A stretch of 35,945 bases of DNA from an uncultured Clostridia bacterium (GTDB lineage: Bacteria; Bacillota; Clostridia; Oscillospirales; CAG-272): positions 1 through 35,945 of the forward strand of contig CALYAD010000066.1 in assembly GCA_944393415.1 (NCBI GenBank), read 5' to 3'. The notes below the pieces were generated by a model. The model had not been told where the DNA came from and searched no databases. It worked only from the letters and a program-made list of their open reading frames with translations. Positions 16,703 to 25,135 of the stretch are shown one piece after another (within the stretch, counting starts at the first letter, position 1; every line of letters starts with the position of its first letter). Both the position numbers and the translations under genes were made by a program.

Positions 16703-17146
16703 GTGAAGGTTATTTTAACACAGGATGTTAAGGGTCAGGGTAAAAAAGGGGATGTTGTGAATGTTTCAGACGGTTATGCGAGAAATTTCCTTCTCCCTAA
16801 GAACCTGGCGGTCGAGGCGAGCTCAAAGAACATGACCGAGCTGAAGGACGCGGAAAGAGCGCGCCAGGCGCGTGAGGAAAAAGAGCTCAAGGCGGCAAGG
16901 GAACTGGCGGAAAAGCTTGAGGGCTGTATGGTGAAGATAGAACGCGCGGGCGGTGAGGACGACAGACTGTATGGATCGGTGAGTTCAAAGGATATTGCGG
17001 ATGCGCTTATGCAGCAGTATTCGATCGAGATAGACAGGAGAAAAATACAGCTTGACGAGCCCATAAAGGCGTATGGGAGCTACGGGGTCACGGTTAAGCT
17101 TCATACGGGTGTGTCGGGAAAAATAAATTTTGTAGTTACAAAATAA
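16703..17146 (+). CDS. rplI: 50S ribosomal protein bL9
   Basis: Large-subunit protein bL9. The first 45 residues (MKVILTQDVKGQGKKGDVVN, then VSDGYARNFLLPKNLA) are highly typical, followed by the long connecting helix and the C-terminal RNA-binding domain. GTG at 16703 is chosen because the family almost always begins MKVIL; in-frame starts at 16682 (GTG) and 16691 (ATG) would add up to seven residues, and the AAAGG there sits too close to serve them well. dnaB follows one base after the stop. Residues 49-56 (DAERARQA) share 26 identical bases with dnaB. Confidence 0.93.
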   Translation: MKVILTQDVKGQGKKGDVVNVSDGYARNFLLPKNLAVEASSKNMTELKDAERARQAREEKELKAARELAEKLEGCMVKIERAGGEDDRLYGSVSSKDIADALMQQYSIEIDRRKIQLDEPIKAYGSYGVTVKLHTGVSGKINFVVTK

Positions 17147-17147
17147 A

Positions 17148-18467
17148 ATGGATATACAAAACGCTAATATACCGGTATCATACGAGGCGGAGCAGAGTGT
17201 GCTCGGAGCCGTTATACTTAAGCCGGAATGCTTCGGAGACCTGATAAATCTGGTTTCCGGGGATGATTTCTACGTTGACGAGCACCGGGAGATATTTTTT
17301 GCGATGCACGATCTGTTCGCGCAGAGCAGAAACATTGATCATGTTACGGTAACGGAGACTCTGGTAAATAAGGGTGTAATGGACGCGGAAAGAGCGCGCC
17401 AGGCGCTCGCGAGAATAATAAACGCGGTGCCTTCGGCGGCGAACGCCGCAGATTACGCAAGGATAGTCCGCGACCGTGCCGTACGGCGGGCCCTGATAAA
17501 CATTTGCCGGGAGATTCAGGAGTCCGCCTCCTCGGAAGCGGATTCAGCGGAGCATATACTCGAGGTAGCCGAGAAAAAAATATATTCGCTGACGGACAAA
17601 AATATTACCGGAAGCTTCCGGCATATAAAAGAGGTTATCAGAGAAAACTATCATCGCCTTCAGCAGCTATCCCAGAATCCGGAGGAAAGCGCCGGACTGC
17701 CGACGGGGTTTTCGGCGATAGACAATCTGCTCGTGGGTATGGGCGCCGGCGATATGGTTCTGGTGGGCGCCAGACCCGGTGTGGGTAAGACCTCCTTTAC
17801 GATGAATATAGCGACGCGCGCCTCAAAAAATCTCGGTAAGACAGTGTGTGTTTTTTCACTTGAGATGTCGGCGGAGCAGCTTGTCATGAGAATGGTGTCA
17901 AACGAAGCGAGGATAGATAACACCATACTTCGTTCGGGACGTCTGCTTCCCGAGCATTGGAACGCCGTGGCGCTGGCGGCCAACTCGCTTTCGCAGTGCG
18001 ATATACTTATCGACGATACGGCCGGCATGTCGGTTACTATGATGAAGAGCCGGCTGCGCAGGATAAAGAATCTGGGGCTTGTTGTAATAGACTACCTGCA
18101 GCTGATGCAGGGGGAGTCTCGTAACGACAACCGCGCTCAGGAGGTAGGCGAGATATCCCGCGGAATCAAGCTTATGGCAAAGGAATTCGGAGTACCGGTG
18201 CTTACATGCGCGCAGCTTAACCGAGCGGTGGAGGCGAGAAAAGAGGGGGTTCCGCAGCTCTCCGATTTGCGTGATTCGGGTTCGATAGAGCAGGACGCGG
18301 ACAGCGTCATGTTCCTTCACCGAAAGGAAAACGAGGAACAGAGGGTCCAGGTAATTATCGCGAAGAACCGTCACGGCGCGACCGGGACGGTAGAGCTTGG
18401 CTGGACGCCTCAGTTTACTTCATTCTATACTCTCGAAACAAATCGCACGGACGATCCGGGAGAATAG
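17148..18467 (+). CDS. dnaB: Replicative DNA helicase DnaB
   Basis: Hexameric 5'-3' helicase of the replication fork (DnaC in Bacillus naming). The 439 residues comprise an N-terminal helical domain (about 10-110, with PVSYEAEQSVLGAVI) and a RecA-like motor (about 185-430) with Walker A GARPGVGKTS (207-216), Walker B LVVIDYLQLM and SDLRDSGSIEQDAD. The start lies one base after the rplI stop with no ribosome binding site of its own, so translation is probably coupled. The N-terminal segment MDAERARQALARI replaces the usual GG(x)YL-type sequence at that place and matches 26 bases of rplI exactly. The TAG stop is formed by the first bases of an element A copy. Confidence 0.96.
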   Translation: MDIQNANIPVSYEAEQSVLGAVILKPECFGDLINLVSGDDFYVDEHREIFFAMHDLFAQSRNIDHVTVTETLVNKGVMDAERARQALARIINAVPSAANAADYARIVRDRAVRRALINICREIQESASSEADSAEHILEVAEKKIYSLTDKNITGSFRHIKEVIRENYHRLQQLSQNPEESAGLPTGFSAIDNLLVGMGAGDMVLVGARPGVGKTSFTMNIATRASKNLGKTVCVFSLEMSAEQLVMRMVSNEARIDNTILRSGRLLPEHWNAVALAANSLSQCDILIDDTAGMSVTMMKSRLRRIKNLGLVVIDYLQLMQGESRNDNRAQEVGEISRGIKLMAKEFGVPVLTCAQLNRAVEARKEGVPQLSDLRDSGSIEQDADSVMFLHRKENEEQRVQVIIAKNRHGATGTVELGWTPQFTSFYTLETNRTDDPGE

Positions 18468-18542
18468 CGTGAAAGATTAATTTGATCACGTCAGAATGCG
18501 GACGGTTTCACGCATAAATTTTCTGAAAAGCTGAACGCTTTA
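18465..18542 (+). repeat. Dispersed element A, copy 4 (truncated)
   Basis: It begins TAGCGTGAAAG, of which TAG is the dnaB stop codon, continues through CGTCAGAATGCGGA and GTTTCACGC, and stops after TTTTCTGAAAAGCTGAACGC without the inner GCTTCGC hairpin. Confidence 0.75.
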
Positions 18543-18590
18543 TCATTATTTTCTAAAACTTCTCTGAAAATAGTGTAGGGCTATTCCTTT

Positions 18591-18642
18591 AACAAAAGTT
18601 TTTGGGAAGTTTCAGAAACCCTTTTTTCAAAAAGGGTTTCTG
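18591..18642 (+). repeat. Element C copy: lead plus 14-bp perfect palindrome
   Basis: AACAAAAGTTTTTGGGAAG is followed by CAGAAACCCTTTTT, a 2-base loop and the exact complement (18613-18642). It may terminate rplI-dnaB transcription before tilS, although the run of T after the stem is poor. Confidence 0.65.
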
Positions 18643-18688
18643 AGTAAAGAGCAGAATATAACCTGATACGGTACAGATATAGAGAAAA

Positions 18689-20080
18689 ATGGACGGAATT
18701 TTCGAAAGACTGAGAGCCGATGTTCTGAAGCAAATAAAAGAAAGCGGTATGATAAAGGCGGGGGACGCCGTTCTCGCCGCGTTTTCCGGCGGCGCTGATT
18801 CAGTGGCGCTTCTTCTGCTGCTTCGAGAGATATCCGGTCACATCGGCTTCAGTGTATGCGCCTCTCACGTAAATCACGGTATTCGCGGAGAGGAGGCCGA
18901 CCGGGACGAACGCTTTTGCCGTATGTTCTGCGATAAGCGGGGCATACCGTTTGCCAGCTCCAAGGTAAATATCCCGGAAACAGCGGAGAAGAGCGGAGAG
19001 GGTCTCGAGGAGTGCGCAAGACGTATAAGGTATGAAGAGCTTGAAAGAATGGCGCGTGCTTTTGGCTGCAATAAAATAGCGACTGCTCACCATGCCGACG
19101 ACAATATCGAAACGGTTCTGATGCATATGATCAGGGGTTGCGGGCTTAAGGGTCTTGCCGGTATACCTCCGGTGCGGGGGAATATCATACGTCCTATTCT
19201 CGGGATCCCGAGGCGCGATATTATTTCCTGTCTTGCGGAATTGGGGGTAGGATACGTAAACGACAGTACAAACGACGATACCGATTTGTCGAGAAATCTG
19301 CTTAGGCACACCGTGCTGCCGCAGCTGTATAGGCTGAATCCCGAGGTGGACGCTGCGATTAGCAGAATGTGCGGGACTGTGGCTCAGGACAGCGCGTTCC
19401 TTGAAAAGGTCGCCGGGAATGTTCCCGATAACGCGGATATCTCAGTCCTTGGCGCGCTTGATTGCGCGGTGCTTTCACGGTATATAAGGATAAAATACGA
19501 AACCGTTCTTCCGACGGGAAAACGTCAGCAGCTTGACGCGCAAAGCGTGAGGCTGATAACAGACGCGATTAAAAACTATAACGGAGCCGTTAAATACGCG
19601 CTTCCCGGGAAGGTCTTTGCGTATATAAATGCCAACGGACTGTTTTTTTACACCGAAAAGGATAATGTCCATGATAGCTACTATATGCGGCTTTCCGAGG
19701 GTGAAAACATTATTTCACCGTACGGTTACAGAATATTAATCACACGTGATAAAAACGTCGCATACGATTGGCAAAATATTTACAAATTATCAATACTGAC
19801 GTCGGTTAATTCTGATAGAATAATAAACGGTCGGGAATTTGCGGTAAGCATAAGAAACCGCAAACCCGGGGACAGCTACCGCTTCGGAGGTCATACCCGC
19901 GATATACGCAGACAGCTTATCAATTTCGGAATACCGGCCTTCAGGCGGAGGTATCTTCCGTGCTTTGTCGATAAAAACGGCGATATTTTCTGGGTTCCGG
20001 GGTTACCGTTGGAAGATAGCGCCCGTGTTCGGGATCCGGAGCACGCGATCTATATAGTTTTCGCGGATGAAAACGCTTGA
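18689..20080 (+). CDS. tilS: tRNA(Ile)-lysidine synthase TilS
   Basis: Adds lysine to C34 of the tRNA-Ile(CAU) precursor, giving AUA-reading tRNA; essential in most bacteria. The 463-residue protein has the N-type ATP pyrophosphatase P-loop FSGGADS (32-38), the ASHVNHGIRGEEAD stretch and ATAHHADDNIETVLM, then the C-terminal TilS domains (RNRKPGDSYRFGG, LINFGIPAFRRRYLP). There is no strong ribosome binding site ahead of the ATG. In many Bacillota hpt lies between tilS and ftsH. Here it is missing and a gap of 220 bases separates them. Confidence 0.94.
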   Translation: MDGIFERLRADVLKQIKESGMIKAGDAVLAAFSGGADSVALLLLLREISGHIGFSVCASHVNHGIRGEEADRDERFCRMFCDKRGIPFASSKVNIPETAEKSGEGLEECARRIRYEELERMARAFGCNKIATAHHADDNIETVLMHMIRGCGLKGLAGIPPVRGNIIRPILGIPRRDIISCLAELGVGYVNDSTNDDTDLSRNLLRHTVLPQLYRLNPEVDAAISRMCGTVAQDSAFLEKVAGNVPDNADISVLGALDCAVLSRYIRIKYETVLPTGKRQQLDAQSVRLITDAIKNYNGAVKYALPGKVFAYINANGLFFYTEKDNVHDSYYMRLSEGENIISPYGYRILITRDKNVAYDWQNIYKLSILTSVNSDRIINGREFAVSIRNRKPGDSYRFGGHTRDIRRQLINFGIPAFRRRYLPCFVDKNGDIFWVPGLPLEDSARVRDPEHAIYIVFADENA

Positions 20081-20300
20081 CTCTGAATTTTATTCTGTCA
20101 TTAACAGCGTCAGAAATGTATTCTTTCTCTTCAGAACGGAGAAATTCACGCACTCAAAATGAAAATTCCGGAATAAAAATTAATTAATTAAACATAATCG
20201 GGAATAAAAAACGGTATACTGACTAAAGTACGATCTATGTGTACGGAGCTTACGCCGGGATATAATTCCCGTTATTATAATCCACTTGGAGATCAGCAGC

Positions 20301-22379
20301 ATGAATAAAAACATCAAGAAGTTAATATTTTATCTGTTATTTATAGCGTTGCTTGTGATTTTGGCATACAGCGCGTTCCGGCCGGTCAGGGCAAATACCT
20401 ACAATAATGTGGGTGAACTGATCGACGATATCAAAAATGAACAGATAATCAGTCTGACCGTAAACGAAAGCGGTAAGTGTACTGTAAAGACCGCTCAGGG
20501 AGTGACAAAGACCTATACGTTTACAAGTATGGGCTATCAGTTCTTTACGCAGCAATACGGCGACCTGCTCAGGACTCAGTTCGAGGAAGGAAAGCTTGAG
20601 GAGCTGGATTTCACGCCTCAATCAAGCGCGGTGGCATGGCTTTCATATCTGCCGTACCTGCTGCTCCTCGGTATAACAATTTTCTTTGTCGTAATGTTTG
20701 TCAGAGCCAATTCCGGCAAGGGCGGGGCGATGAACAACTTCGGCAAGGCGAGGACCAGACTCGGAAGCGATGAAAAGAAACGGGTGCTGTTCCGCGATGT
20801 CGCGGGTGCCGATGAGGAAAAAGAAGAGCTTAGGGAGATAGTTGACTTTCTCCGTGAGCCTTCAAAATACACTAAACTCGGTGCGAAGATCCCGCATGGA
20901 GTCCTGCTTGTCGGACCGCCCGGTACCGGTAAGACGCTGCTTGCCAAGGCTGTCGCGGGTGAGGCGGGAGTTCCGTTTTTCTCAATATCCGGTTCGGATT
21001 TTGTTGAAATGTACGTCGGAGTCGGCGCGTCCCGTGTGCGCGATCTGTTTGAAAACGCGAAAAAATATCCGGCTTCGATAGTTTTTATAGATGAAATTGA
21101 CGCGGTGGGTCGTCACAGAGGAGCGGGACTTGGCGGAGGACACGACGAACGGGAGCAGACTCTTAACCAGCTGCTGGTTGAAATGGATGGTTTCGGTTCC
21201 GGAAACGCCGTTATCGTTATCGCGGCAACTAACCGCCCGGATATACTTGACCCGGCGCTTCTTCGTCCGGGACGTTTCGACCGTCAGATAGCCGTTGGGT
21301 ACCCGGATATTAAGGGAAGACTTGAAATACTGAAAATTCACGCACAGGGGAAGCCTTTTGAGGACGCGGTTTCACTCGAGAAGGTGGCGAAGGCTACCGT
21401 AGGCTTTACGGGAGCCGATCTTGCCAACCTGTTGAATGAGGCAGCTTTACTTGCCGCGAGACGTGGGAAATCCCTGATAGGAGAAAGAGAGCTTGAGGAT
21501 GCCTCGATAAAAGTGATAGTAGGTACGGAAAAGCGTTCAAAAGTGGTAAAAGAAAAAGATAAGCGCATAACGGCTTATCATGAAGCCGGTCACGCTATTA
21601 TAACAAAGATACTTCAGCCAGATAATCAGGTGCATCAGATATCCATAATTCCTACTGGTCAGGCGGGAGGCTATACTATTCATCGTCCTAACGAAGATAA
21701 GGAATATCACTCTAAAAATGAAATGAAGTCGGCTATAGTCGTGCTGCTCGGCGGAAGAATGGCGGAAAAGATCATATTCGAGGACTTCACGACAGGCGCG
21801 TCAAACGATATCCAGCGCGCGACCTCGATTGCCCGCAATATGGTGACACGGTACGGAATGAGCGACCGTCTCGGTCCGCTTGTTTACGGTTCGGAGCATA
21901 ACGACGACGAGGTCTTCCTCGGACGCGATTTCAATTCACAGAAGAACTATTCCGAAAGCACAGCGGCGATTATTGATGAGGAAATAAAACGAATAGTGTG
22001 TGAGGCTTATGACGAGGCTGAGAGGCTCCTTAAGGAGAATATGGATAAGCTACACCTTATCGCGGAATTCCTTGTCAAGAACGAAATAATGGATGAATAT
22101 GAGTTCGAGAGCGTTATGAGCGGTGAGGCAACAGATATACCGCAGCTCGAGGCAATGACTGCTGAGAGAAAAAGAAAGAGCGAGCTTGAAAACGAGGAGA
22201 AAGCCAAACGTGACGAGATCGAAAGACTTCGCCGCGAGGATGAGGAACGCCGACGTCTGAATGAGCTTCACGGTATTCCCACACCACCGTTTGGAAATAA
22301 CGGTTCAAACCCTCCTGATCAGGGAAATCCGGGTAATAACGATGGTGGTATTGGCGGCTCGGGCTGGGATAATAAATAA
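20301..22379 (+). CDS. ftsH: ATP-dependent zinc metalloprotease FtsH
   Basis: Membrane-anchored AAA+ protease for quality control of membrane and regulatory proteins. TM1 (7-26), a small extracytoplasmic domain, TM2 (about 112-135), the AAA module with GPPGTGKT (205-212), [10 protein letters not shown] (262-271) and the SRH region ([20 protein letters not shown], 308-327), then the protease domain with the zinc motif HEAGH (427-431). The C-terminal tail has a charged coiled-coil run ([20 protein letters not shown]) and a Gly/Asn/Pro-rich end. ATG at 20301 is chosen over TTG 20286 because GGAGAT lies 8 bases ahead. The 20081-20285 gap shows a TATACT near 20215 but no convincing -35. Confidence 0.96.
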   Translation: MNKNIKKLIFYLLFIALLVILAYSAFRPVRANTYNNVGELIDDIKNEQIISLTVNESGKCTVKTAQGVTKTYTFTSMGYQFFTQQYGDLLRTQFEEGKLEELDFTPQSSAVAWLSYLPYLLLLGITIFFVVMFVRANSGKGGAMNNFGKARTRLGSDEKKRVLFRDVAGADEEKEELREIVDFLREPSKYTKLGAKIPHGVLLVGPPGTGKTLLAKAVAGEAGVPFFSISGSDFVEMYVGVGASRVRDLFENAKKYPASIVFIDEIDAVGRHRGAGLGGGHDEREQTLNQLLVEMDGFGSGNAVIVIAATNRPDILDPALLRPGRFDRQIAVGYPDIKGRLEILKIHAQGKPFEDAVSLEKVAKATVGFTGADLANLLNEAALLAARRGKSLIGERELEDASIKVIVGTEKRSKVVKEKDKRITAYHEAGHAIITKILQPDNQVHQISIIPTGQAGGYTIHRPNEDKEYHSKNEMKSAIVVLLGGRMAEKIIFEDFTTGASNDIQRATSIARNMVTRYGMSDRLGPLVYGSEHNDDEVFLGRDFNSQKNYSESTAAIIDEEIKRIVCEAYDEAERLLKENMDKLHLIAEFLVKNEIMDEYEFESVMSGEATDIPQLEAMTAERKRKSELENEEKAKRDEIERLRREDEERRRLNELHGIPTPPFGNNGSNPPDQGNPGNNDGGIGGSGWDNK

Positions 22380-22400
22380 CGGACTGTTTTCATTTTTTCG

Positions 22401-22430
22401 TAAGAAACCCTTTTGAAAAAGGGTTTCTTA
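22401..22430 (+). terminator. Palindromic terminator after ftsH (element C, reverse copy)
   Basis: A perfect 14-bp palindrome (TAAGAAACCCTTTT, 2-base loop, complement) 21 bases after the ftsH stop. The bases that follow (CTTCCTAAAACTTTT) are the element C lead in reverse, so this copy faces the opposite way to the one at 22574. The U-tract is weak. Confidence 0.6.
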
Positions 22431-22573
22431 CAATCTTCCTAAAACTTTTCCGGAAAAGGAAAATATCTTCGTCTCCGACTTTTCCGGACTTAGGCGTAGC
22501 GCTGAGGATGTAAACAGTGCCGCTCCCGACTTTCAAAAACCGCCTACACCTTTAATAAAAGTTTTTGAAGGGT

Positions 22574-22616
22574 TTAAGGGAAACCTTTTTTCAAAAAGTT
22601 TCCCTTAATTTTTTTT
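22574..22616 (+). terminator. Element C copy with strong U-tract
   Basis: AAAAGTTTTTGAAGGG lead, then an inverted repeat TTAAGGGAAAC...GTTTCCCTTAA enclosing T5/A5, followed by eight T. This is the best intrinsic terminator of the family. It isolates the tRNA promoter at 22644 from ftsH. The rest of the 22380-22643 gap holds no gene that I can see. Confidence 0.75.
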
Positions 22617-22643
22617 AATCGAAATTAAATTGATAAAATACTC

Positions 22644-22672
22644 TTGACAATGCAACGTTTTTATGATATAAT
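22644..22672 (+). promoter_or_regulatory. Consensus promoter for tRNA-Val
   Basis: TTGACA (22644-22649), a 17-base spacer and TATAAT (22667-22672): a perfect consensus, 33 bases upstream of the tRNA 5' end. Confidence 0.9.
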
Positions 22673-22705
22673 AAATTCAATTGAATTGCAGGTTGACCTG
22701 AATAC

Positions 22706-22782
22706 GGAGGCATAGCTCAGCTGGTTAGAGCGTTCGGTTCACATCCGAGAGGTCTGGGGTCCGAGTCCCTATGTCTCCACCA
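22706..22782 (+). tRNA. tRNA-Val (anticodon CAC)
   Basis: A full cloverleaf of 77 bases with encoded CCA. Acceptor GGAGGCA pairs with TGTCTCC (one G-T), D arm GCTC/GAGC with GG in the loop, anticodon stem TTCGG/CCGAG around loop TTCACAT (anticodon CAC, reading GUG), T stem TGGGG/CCCTA, discriminator A. The T loop reads TCCGAGT, so position 55 is C where nearly all tRNAs have U (pseudouridine). All stems are otherwise intact. Confidence 0.88.
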
Positions 22783-22882
22783 GCAGGCAGTATCTGCACC
22801 AAATTTTTGACGGTGTGCAGAGCTTGCCGAACTTTTTACCACGACGGTTGGTTAGGATATCGATCCGACTGCTCCGCCATAT

Positions 22883-22925
22883 CCCGAAATGTTTGTTTTT
22901 ATAGGCATTCCGGGTTATTTTTTTG
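22883..22925 (+). terminator. Intrinsic terminator after the tRNA
   Basis: CCCGAAATG (22883-22891) and CATTCCGGG (22906-22914) pair with one mismatch, followed by TTATTTTTTT. The tRNA primary transcript would thus carry about 100 extra bases. It also lies just beyond the end of the converging amidohydrolase gene. Confidence 0.75.
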
Positions 22926-22930
22926 TAACT

Positions 22931-23740
22931 TTATTTGATCCTGAAAACCTTTTCGGCGTTTTCGGAAAGCATTGCCCGGCGTTCGTCATCACTGAAATCG
23001 AGCGACATGAAGCTCTCGATCTCACCCGGTACAGACCACATTGGATAATCCGTTCCGAACAGTACACGGTCACAGCCGTATTTCCGGATCATGCGGTAAA
23101 CATGCTCCTTATCGGTAAACGGAAAGCATGATGAACAGTCTACATAGAGGTTCGGTATGCCCGGCAGAGTCTCTATCGCTTCGTCCCAGACAGACCATCC
23201 GCCGAGATGCGCCCCTACGATAGTAAGCGATGGGAACGCCTTAAGTACCTTTAAAACTCTGTTGGGGTTAGAGAAATCGTATCTGTAGTCCCCGGTGTGT
23301 AGAAGTATAGGAAGCCCTTCGCGCTCGCAAAGCTCGTATATCTTCATATACCCGGGGCAGTCGGCAGGAAAGCGCTGTATGTCGGGATGCAGCTTTATTC
23401 CATGTAGACCGAGCGAGAGTATATGCGAAAAGTCTCCGGGAATGTCGGTACTCTCAGGATGCAGCGTGCCAAGTCCGGTCAGCAATCCGTTGCTTTCGCT
23501 TACGTCTCTGGCGATAAACTCGTTTATGCTTGTAACCTGCTTTGGGGAGGTCGCTACAGACTGAACGACGAAATGATCTATCCCGGCGGCCGTTCCGCAT
23601 TTGATCAGATCGGAAACCGTACCGCTGTTCACCGAGTGCTCGCCATAGAAGCTGTCTGTACCGGCGGTCGCTCTGGCGGCGATCTTGTCGGGATAGATAT
23701 GGCAGTGAGCGTCCGTTACTTTGAATTTTCCGTTTAACAT
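22931..23740 (-). CDS. Amidohydrolase family metal-dependent hydrolase
   Basis: A 269-residue TIM-barrel hydrolase of the amidohydrolase-2 type. Metal and active-site motifs: DAHCHIYP (10-17), GIKLHPDIQRF, ILLHTGDY, VGAHLGGW and FGTDYPMW near the end. Related enzymes include decarboxylases and lactonases or hydrolases of small carboxylates; the substrate is not readable. It lies downstream of the VOR operon on the same strand, behind a terminator, and I see no promoter of its own. It may be expressed by readthrough, but membership in the operon function is unproven. Confidence 0.8.
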   Translation of the reverse strand: MLNGKFKVTDAHCHIYPDKIAARATAGTDSFYGEHSVNSGTVSDLIKCGTAAGIDHFVVQSVATSPKQVTSINEFIARDVSESNGLLTGLGTLHPESTDIPGDFSHILSLGLHGIKLHPDIQRFPADCPGYMKIYELCEREGLPILLHTGDYRYDFSNPNRVLKVLKAFPSLTIVGAHLGGWSVWDEAIETLPGIPNLYVDCSSCFPFTDKEHVYRMIRKYGCDRVLFGTDYPMWSVPGEIESFMSLDFSDDERRAMLSENAEKVFRIK

Positions 23741-23779
23741 CGTTTTTTACCAGTCCTTCAAGGTTTAGCTTTTCAGTAG

Positions 23780-23820
23780 AAAACCCCACGGCCGGAATAA
23801 CTCTCCGGACGCGGGGTTTT
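23780..23820 (-). terminator. Terminator of the VOR operon
   Basis: AAAACCCC...GGGGTTTT stem with an inner CCGG/CCGG pairing (23780-23820). On the minus strand it ends in GGGGTTTTCT, about 25 bases after the last VOR gene. The T-run on the plus strand (GGGGTTTTTT) would also let it work in that direction. Confidence 0.75.
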
Positions 23821-23843
23821 TTGGGTTCATGCGTGTAAAAGAG

Positions 23844-24383
23844 TCAGCCCTTGTATTCGGCTCCGAGCTTCATTGCTTTAAGGTTTACCTCAAGCATATC
23901 CGCGTGCTTTGCCGAAATAACTTTTTTGAGCGCGGCGTCAACGCTTTCCGCTCCGAAGTCATCCATAACACTGAGTATCTTTCCGACAATTATCATGTTG
24001 GCGAGAGTAGGGAAGCCGTTATCGCTCGCAAGCTGCGTAGCGGGAATACGGTATTCCGTTATGTCTTTGCGATCAGTCTCCCTTTCAATCAGAGTGGAAT
24101 CGGAAAAGATCATTCCTCCGGGAAGGACGGCGGATTCATATCTGTCGAAGGAAGGAAGATTCATCGCGATGAGTATATCGGGCTTAGAGACTATTGGAGA
24201 ACCTACCGGGGTATCGCTGATAATGACGCTGCAGCTTGCCGTACCGCCGCGCATCTCAGGTCCGTAGGAGGGCAGCCAGCTTACCTGTTTGTTGTCGATA
24301 AGTCCTTTGTATGCCATGAATTTTCCGGCAAAAAGTATGCCCTGACCTCCGAAGCCGGAGAAAAGAAGCTGTGTCGTACTCAT
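23844..24383 (-). CDS. 2-oxoacid:ferredoxin oxidoreductase, gamma subunit
   Basis: The 179-residue gamma subunit. It has [20 protein letters not shown] (8-27) and [17 protein letters not shown] (35-51), typical of the gamma domain that lies against the alpha/beta catalytic core. The start overlaps the beta-subunit stop as ATGA, with AAGGAGG 7 bases ahead. Last gene of the operon, followed by the terminator at 23780-23820. Function is shared with the three genes upstream. Confidence 0.9.
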   Translation of the reverse strand: MSTTQLLFSGFGGQGILFAGKFMAYKGLIDNKQVSWLPSYGPEMRGGTASCSVIISDTPVGSPIVSKPDILIAMNLPSFDRYESAVLPGGMIFSDSTLIERETDRKDITEYRIPATQLASDNGFPTLANMIIVGKILSVMDDFGAESVDAALKKVISAKHADMLEVNLKAMKLGAEYKG

Positions 24384-25135
24384 TTTGTTTCCTCCTTTGC
24401 AGATCTGTCTTTATACACTCCGAGCGGGTAGTAAGGAATCATTTTTTCGTCGATCCATTTAAGAGCCTTCTGAGGAGTCAGCCCCCAGTTGGTCGGGCAG
24501 GAGGACAGTACCTCGACAAGTGAAAAGCCCTTACCCTCAACCTGGTTCATAAATGCCTTCTTTATGGCTTTTTTGGCGTTCTTTACTGCCTTTACGCTGT
24601 TGACCGTGACTCTTTCAAGGTATTCCGGACCTTCAAGCTGAGAGAGCATCTCACATACGCGGATAGGATAACCGCAAAGGCTAACGTCGCGTCCGTAAGG
24701 CGAGGTCTGGGTGACCTGCCCGGGAAGCGAGGTCGGAGCCATCTGACCTCCGGTCATACCGTAGATAGCGTTATTTATAAATATAACGGTTATGTTTTCG
24801 TTTCTTGCCGCGGCGTGAACCGTTTCAGCCATACCGATTGAAGCGAGGTCTCCATCGCCCTGATATGTAAAAACTATATGATTTTCAGGGTCTGAGCGTT
24901 TAACTCCGGTGGCGACCGCCGGAGCGCGTCCGTGCGCCGCCTCTATCATATCGCAGTTAAAATAATCGTACGCCATAACAGAGCAGCCGACCGGCGCTAT
25001 ACCGATGGTCTTTCCTTCAATACCAAGCTCGTCGATGACCTCTGCCACCAGACGATGTACTATACCGTGAGTACAGCCCGGGCAGTAATGCATCGGAACA
25101 TCCGCCAGAGCGTGCGGTTTATCAAATACTACCAT
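24380..25135 (-). CDS. 2-oxoacid:ferredoxin oxidoreductase, beta subunit (TPP-binding)
   Basis: The 251-residue beta subunit carries the thiamine diphosphate site: [14 protein letters not shown], then [16 protein letters not shown], the GDG-N(N) motif. CPGCTHG (18-24) near the N-terminus is the usual cysteine motif of this subunit in VOR/KOR enzymes; no separate 4Fe-4S domain is fused. It overlaps the alpha subunit as TAATG and has GGAGGT ahead of its ATG, so synthesis should be stoichiometric. Confidence 0.92.
   Translation of the reverse strand: MVVFDKPHALADVPMHYCPGCTHGIVHRLVAEVIDELGIEGKTIGIAPVGCSVMAYDYFNCDMIEAAHGRAPAVATGVKRSDPENHIVFTYQGDGDLASIGMAETVHAAARNENITVIFINNAIYGMTGGQMAPTSLPGQVTQTSPYGRDVSLCGYPIRVCEMLSQLEGPEYLERVTVNSVKAVKNAKKAIKKAFMNQVEGKGFSLVEVLSSCPTNWGLTPQKALKWIDEKMIPYYPLGVYKDRSAKEETK

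Noticed and set aside
18800..19309. Long antisense ORF in tilS, and similar ones in dnaB, fucI and ligase genes
   Set aside because: They are antisense shadows of well-identified genes with low-complexity, Arg/Ser-rich translations.
22706..22782. Idea that the local tRNA-Val is the regulator of the Val T-box
   Set aside because: Its anticodon is CAC (codon GUG), whereas the specifier reads GUA and would need a UAC anticodon.
22931..23740. Amidohydrolase as part of the branched-acid system
   Set aside because: A good terminator separates it from the VOR genes and nothing in the sequence ties it to that pathway.
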